A stretch of DNA of 7,004 nt from Phycisphaerales bacterium (GTDB lineage Bacteria > Planctomycetota > Phycisphaerae > Phycisphaerales > UBA1924). The DNA is taken from positions 1-7,004 of the forward strand of contig JAGVLZ010000083.1 of the NCBI GenBank assembly GCA_020054055.1. The letters run 5' to 3'. The position numbers and the translations under genes are program-made. The notes under the pieces are model-generated. The model was not told where the DNA came from. It did not search any database and saw only the letters and a list, made by a program, of their open reading frames with translations. Below, in pieces: positions 6,187-7,004 of this stretch (position 1 is its first letter; each line of letters opens with the position of its first letter).

Positions 6187-7004
6187 CTATGCGATCGTTT
6201 TCACCGGCGGTTCCAGCGGCAGGCCGCGGGCCATCTCCATGAACGCCGCGTGACTCGACTTGAACTCCAGCATCGTGTCCCCGCCGAACTTTTCGATGGC
6301 CGCGCGGGCCACCTCGAAGGCGACGACGTTTTCCATCACCACGCTCGCGGCGCTCACCGCGCAGATGTCGGAGCGCTCGTACTCGCTTGTCTCCGGTTTC
6401 TTCGTGTTGAGATCCACACTGGGGAGGCCGCGGAGCAGTGTTGAGATGGGTTTCATCGTGCCGCGGACGACGATGGGCTGGCCGTTGGTCATGCCGCCTT
6501 CGAGGCCGCCGGCGTTGTTGGTGTCGCGGACGAAGCCGAGGCTCGGCGTGCCCTCTTTCGAGCGGTCGAAGCGGATCGGGTCGTGTACCTGCGAGCCGCG
6601 GCGCGATGCACACTCTTTCCCCAAGCCAATTTCGACCGCCTTGAACGCTTGAATCCCCATCACCGCGTAGGCGAGGCGCGCATCGAGGCGGTCGCGCCAA
6701 TCGGCGCACGTTCCAAGTCCCGGCGGACAACCGAAGACGTGCGCTTCGACGAGTCCCCCTACCGTGTCCTTGTCGATCTTGGCGGCGCGGATCGCCTCGT
6801 GCATTTTCTCGCTTGCCCCGGCGTCGGGGCAGTAGACATCGCTCGCGTCGCGGGCCGCGAGGAACGATTTCCAGTTTGATTCGCTTACTTCGATCGGCGT
6901 CGCGGCCTGATGGATCGAGCGCACGAATCCGAAAACTTCGATGCCCATCTCGAGGAGCATGACGCGGGCGAGCGCCCCCGCCGCGACGCGCGAGGCGGTC
7001 TCCC
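6187..7004 (-). CDS. aroC: Chorismate synthase, C-terminal three quarters (5' end beyond the window)
   Basis: Chorismate synthase converts 5-enolpyruvylshikimate-3-phosphate to chorismate, the last step of the shikimate pathway, using reduced FMN in the cytoplasm. The frame runs from the window edge (first full codon GAG, bases 7002-7000) to TAG at 6189-6187, giving 272 visible residues. It begins with the conserved ETASRVAAGALARVML stretch, so the ATG at 6960 is internal and not the start. Numbered from that internal Met, further hallmarks are GCPPGLGTCADWRDRLDARL (78-97), AVMGIQAFKAVEIGLG (99-114), GGLEGGMTNGQPIVVRGTMK (151-170) and RSDICAVSAASVV (196-208), the last being the C-terminal family signature with Ile where Pro, Ser or Val is usual. 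About 120-130 N-terminal residues should lie outside the window, judged from the usual length of about 360 residues. It is convergent with the protease gene and unrelated in function. Confidence 0.95.
   Translation of the reverse strand, partial: ETASRVAAGALARVMLLEMGIEVFGFVRSIHQAATPIEVSESNWKSFLAARDASDVYCPDAGASEKMHEAIRAAKIDKDTVGGLVEAHVFGCPPGLGTCADWRDRLDARLAYAVMGIQAFKAVEIGLGKECASRRGSQVHDPIRFDRSKEGTPSLGFVRDTNNAGGLEGGMTNGQPIVVRGTMKPISTLLRGLPSVDLNTKKPETSEYERSDICAVSAASVVMENVVAFEVARAAIEKFGGDTMLEFKSSHAAFMEMARGLPLEPPVKTIA

Noticed and set aside
6250..6960. Short plus-strand open frames opposite aroC
   Set aside because: They are antisense shadows of a highly conserved chorismate synthase frame with no coding signal of their own.

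Overview
The window looks like a piece of a high-GC planctomycete chromosome, most likely Phycisphaerae. This is an inference from three things. All three secreted proteins end in the same Cys-flanked, dockerin-like double repeat (GDxNxDGxVNFADIT type), which I associate with that group. The DNA is very GC-rich. Large multidomain exported proteins sit beside a housekeeping gene. No mobile element, CRISPR array, tRNA or rRNA was found.

Layout. Bases 1-548 (+) are the 3' end of a secreted protein with a beta-rich domain, a proline linker and a C-terminal dockerin-like domain. Bases 707-3787 (+) encode a complete 1026-residue exported protein with about 14 Trp/Asp-rich propeller-like repeats and the same terminal domain. 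Bases 3974-6101 (+) hold a matrixin-type zinc metalloprotease that appears split by a +1 frameshift. A short ORF (3974-4228) carries the signal peptide and start of the prodomain. A long ORF (4236-6101) carries the catalytic, PPC-like, PKD-like, IPT/TIG-like and dockerin-like domains. Bases 6187-7004 (-) are the C-terminal three quarters of chorismate synthase (aroC), convergent with the protease and truncated by the window edge. The gaps are 158, 186 and 85 bp. They hold Shine-Dalgarno sites, candidate hairpins and one dyad.

The three plus-strand genes share a direction and the C-terminal cassette, but the gaps and hairpins between them suggest separate transcription units rather than a tight operon. 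The shared cassette suggests a common surface-anchoring or sorting fate. aroC belongs to the shikimate pathway and is unrelated. The points most worth checking are the split protease, the 14-repeat architecture and its differing codon use, and the shared C-terminal domain.
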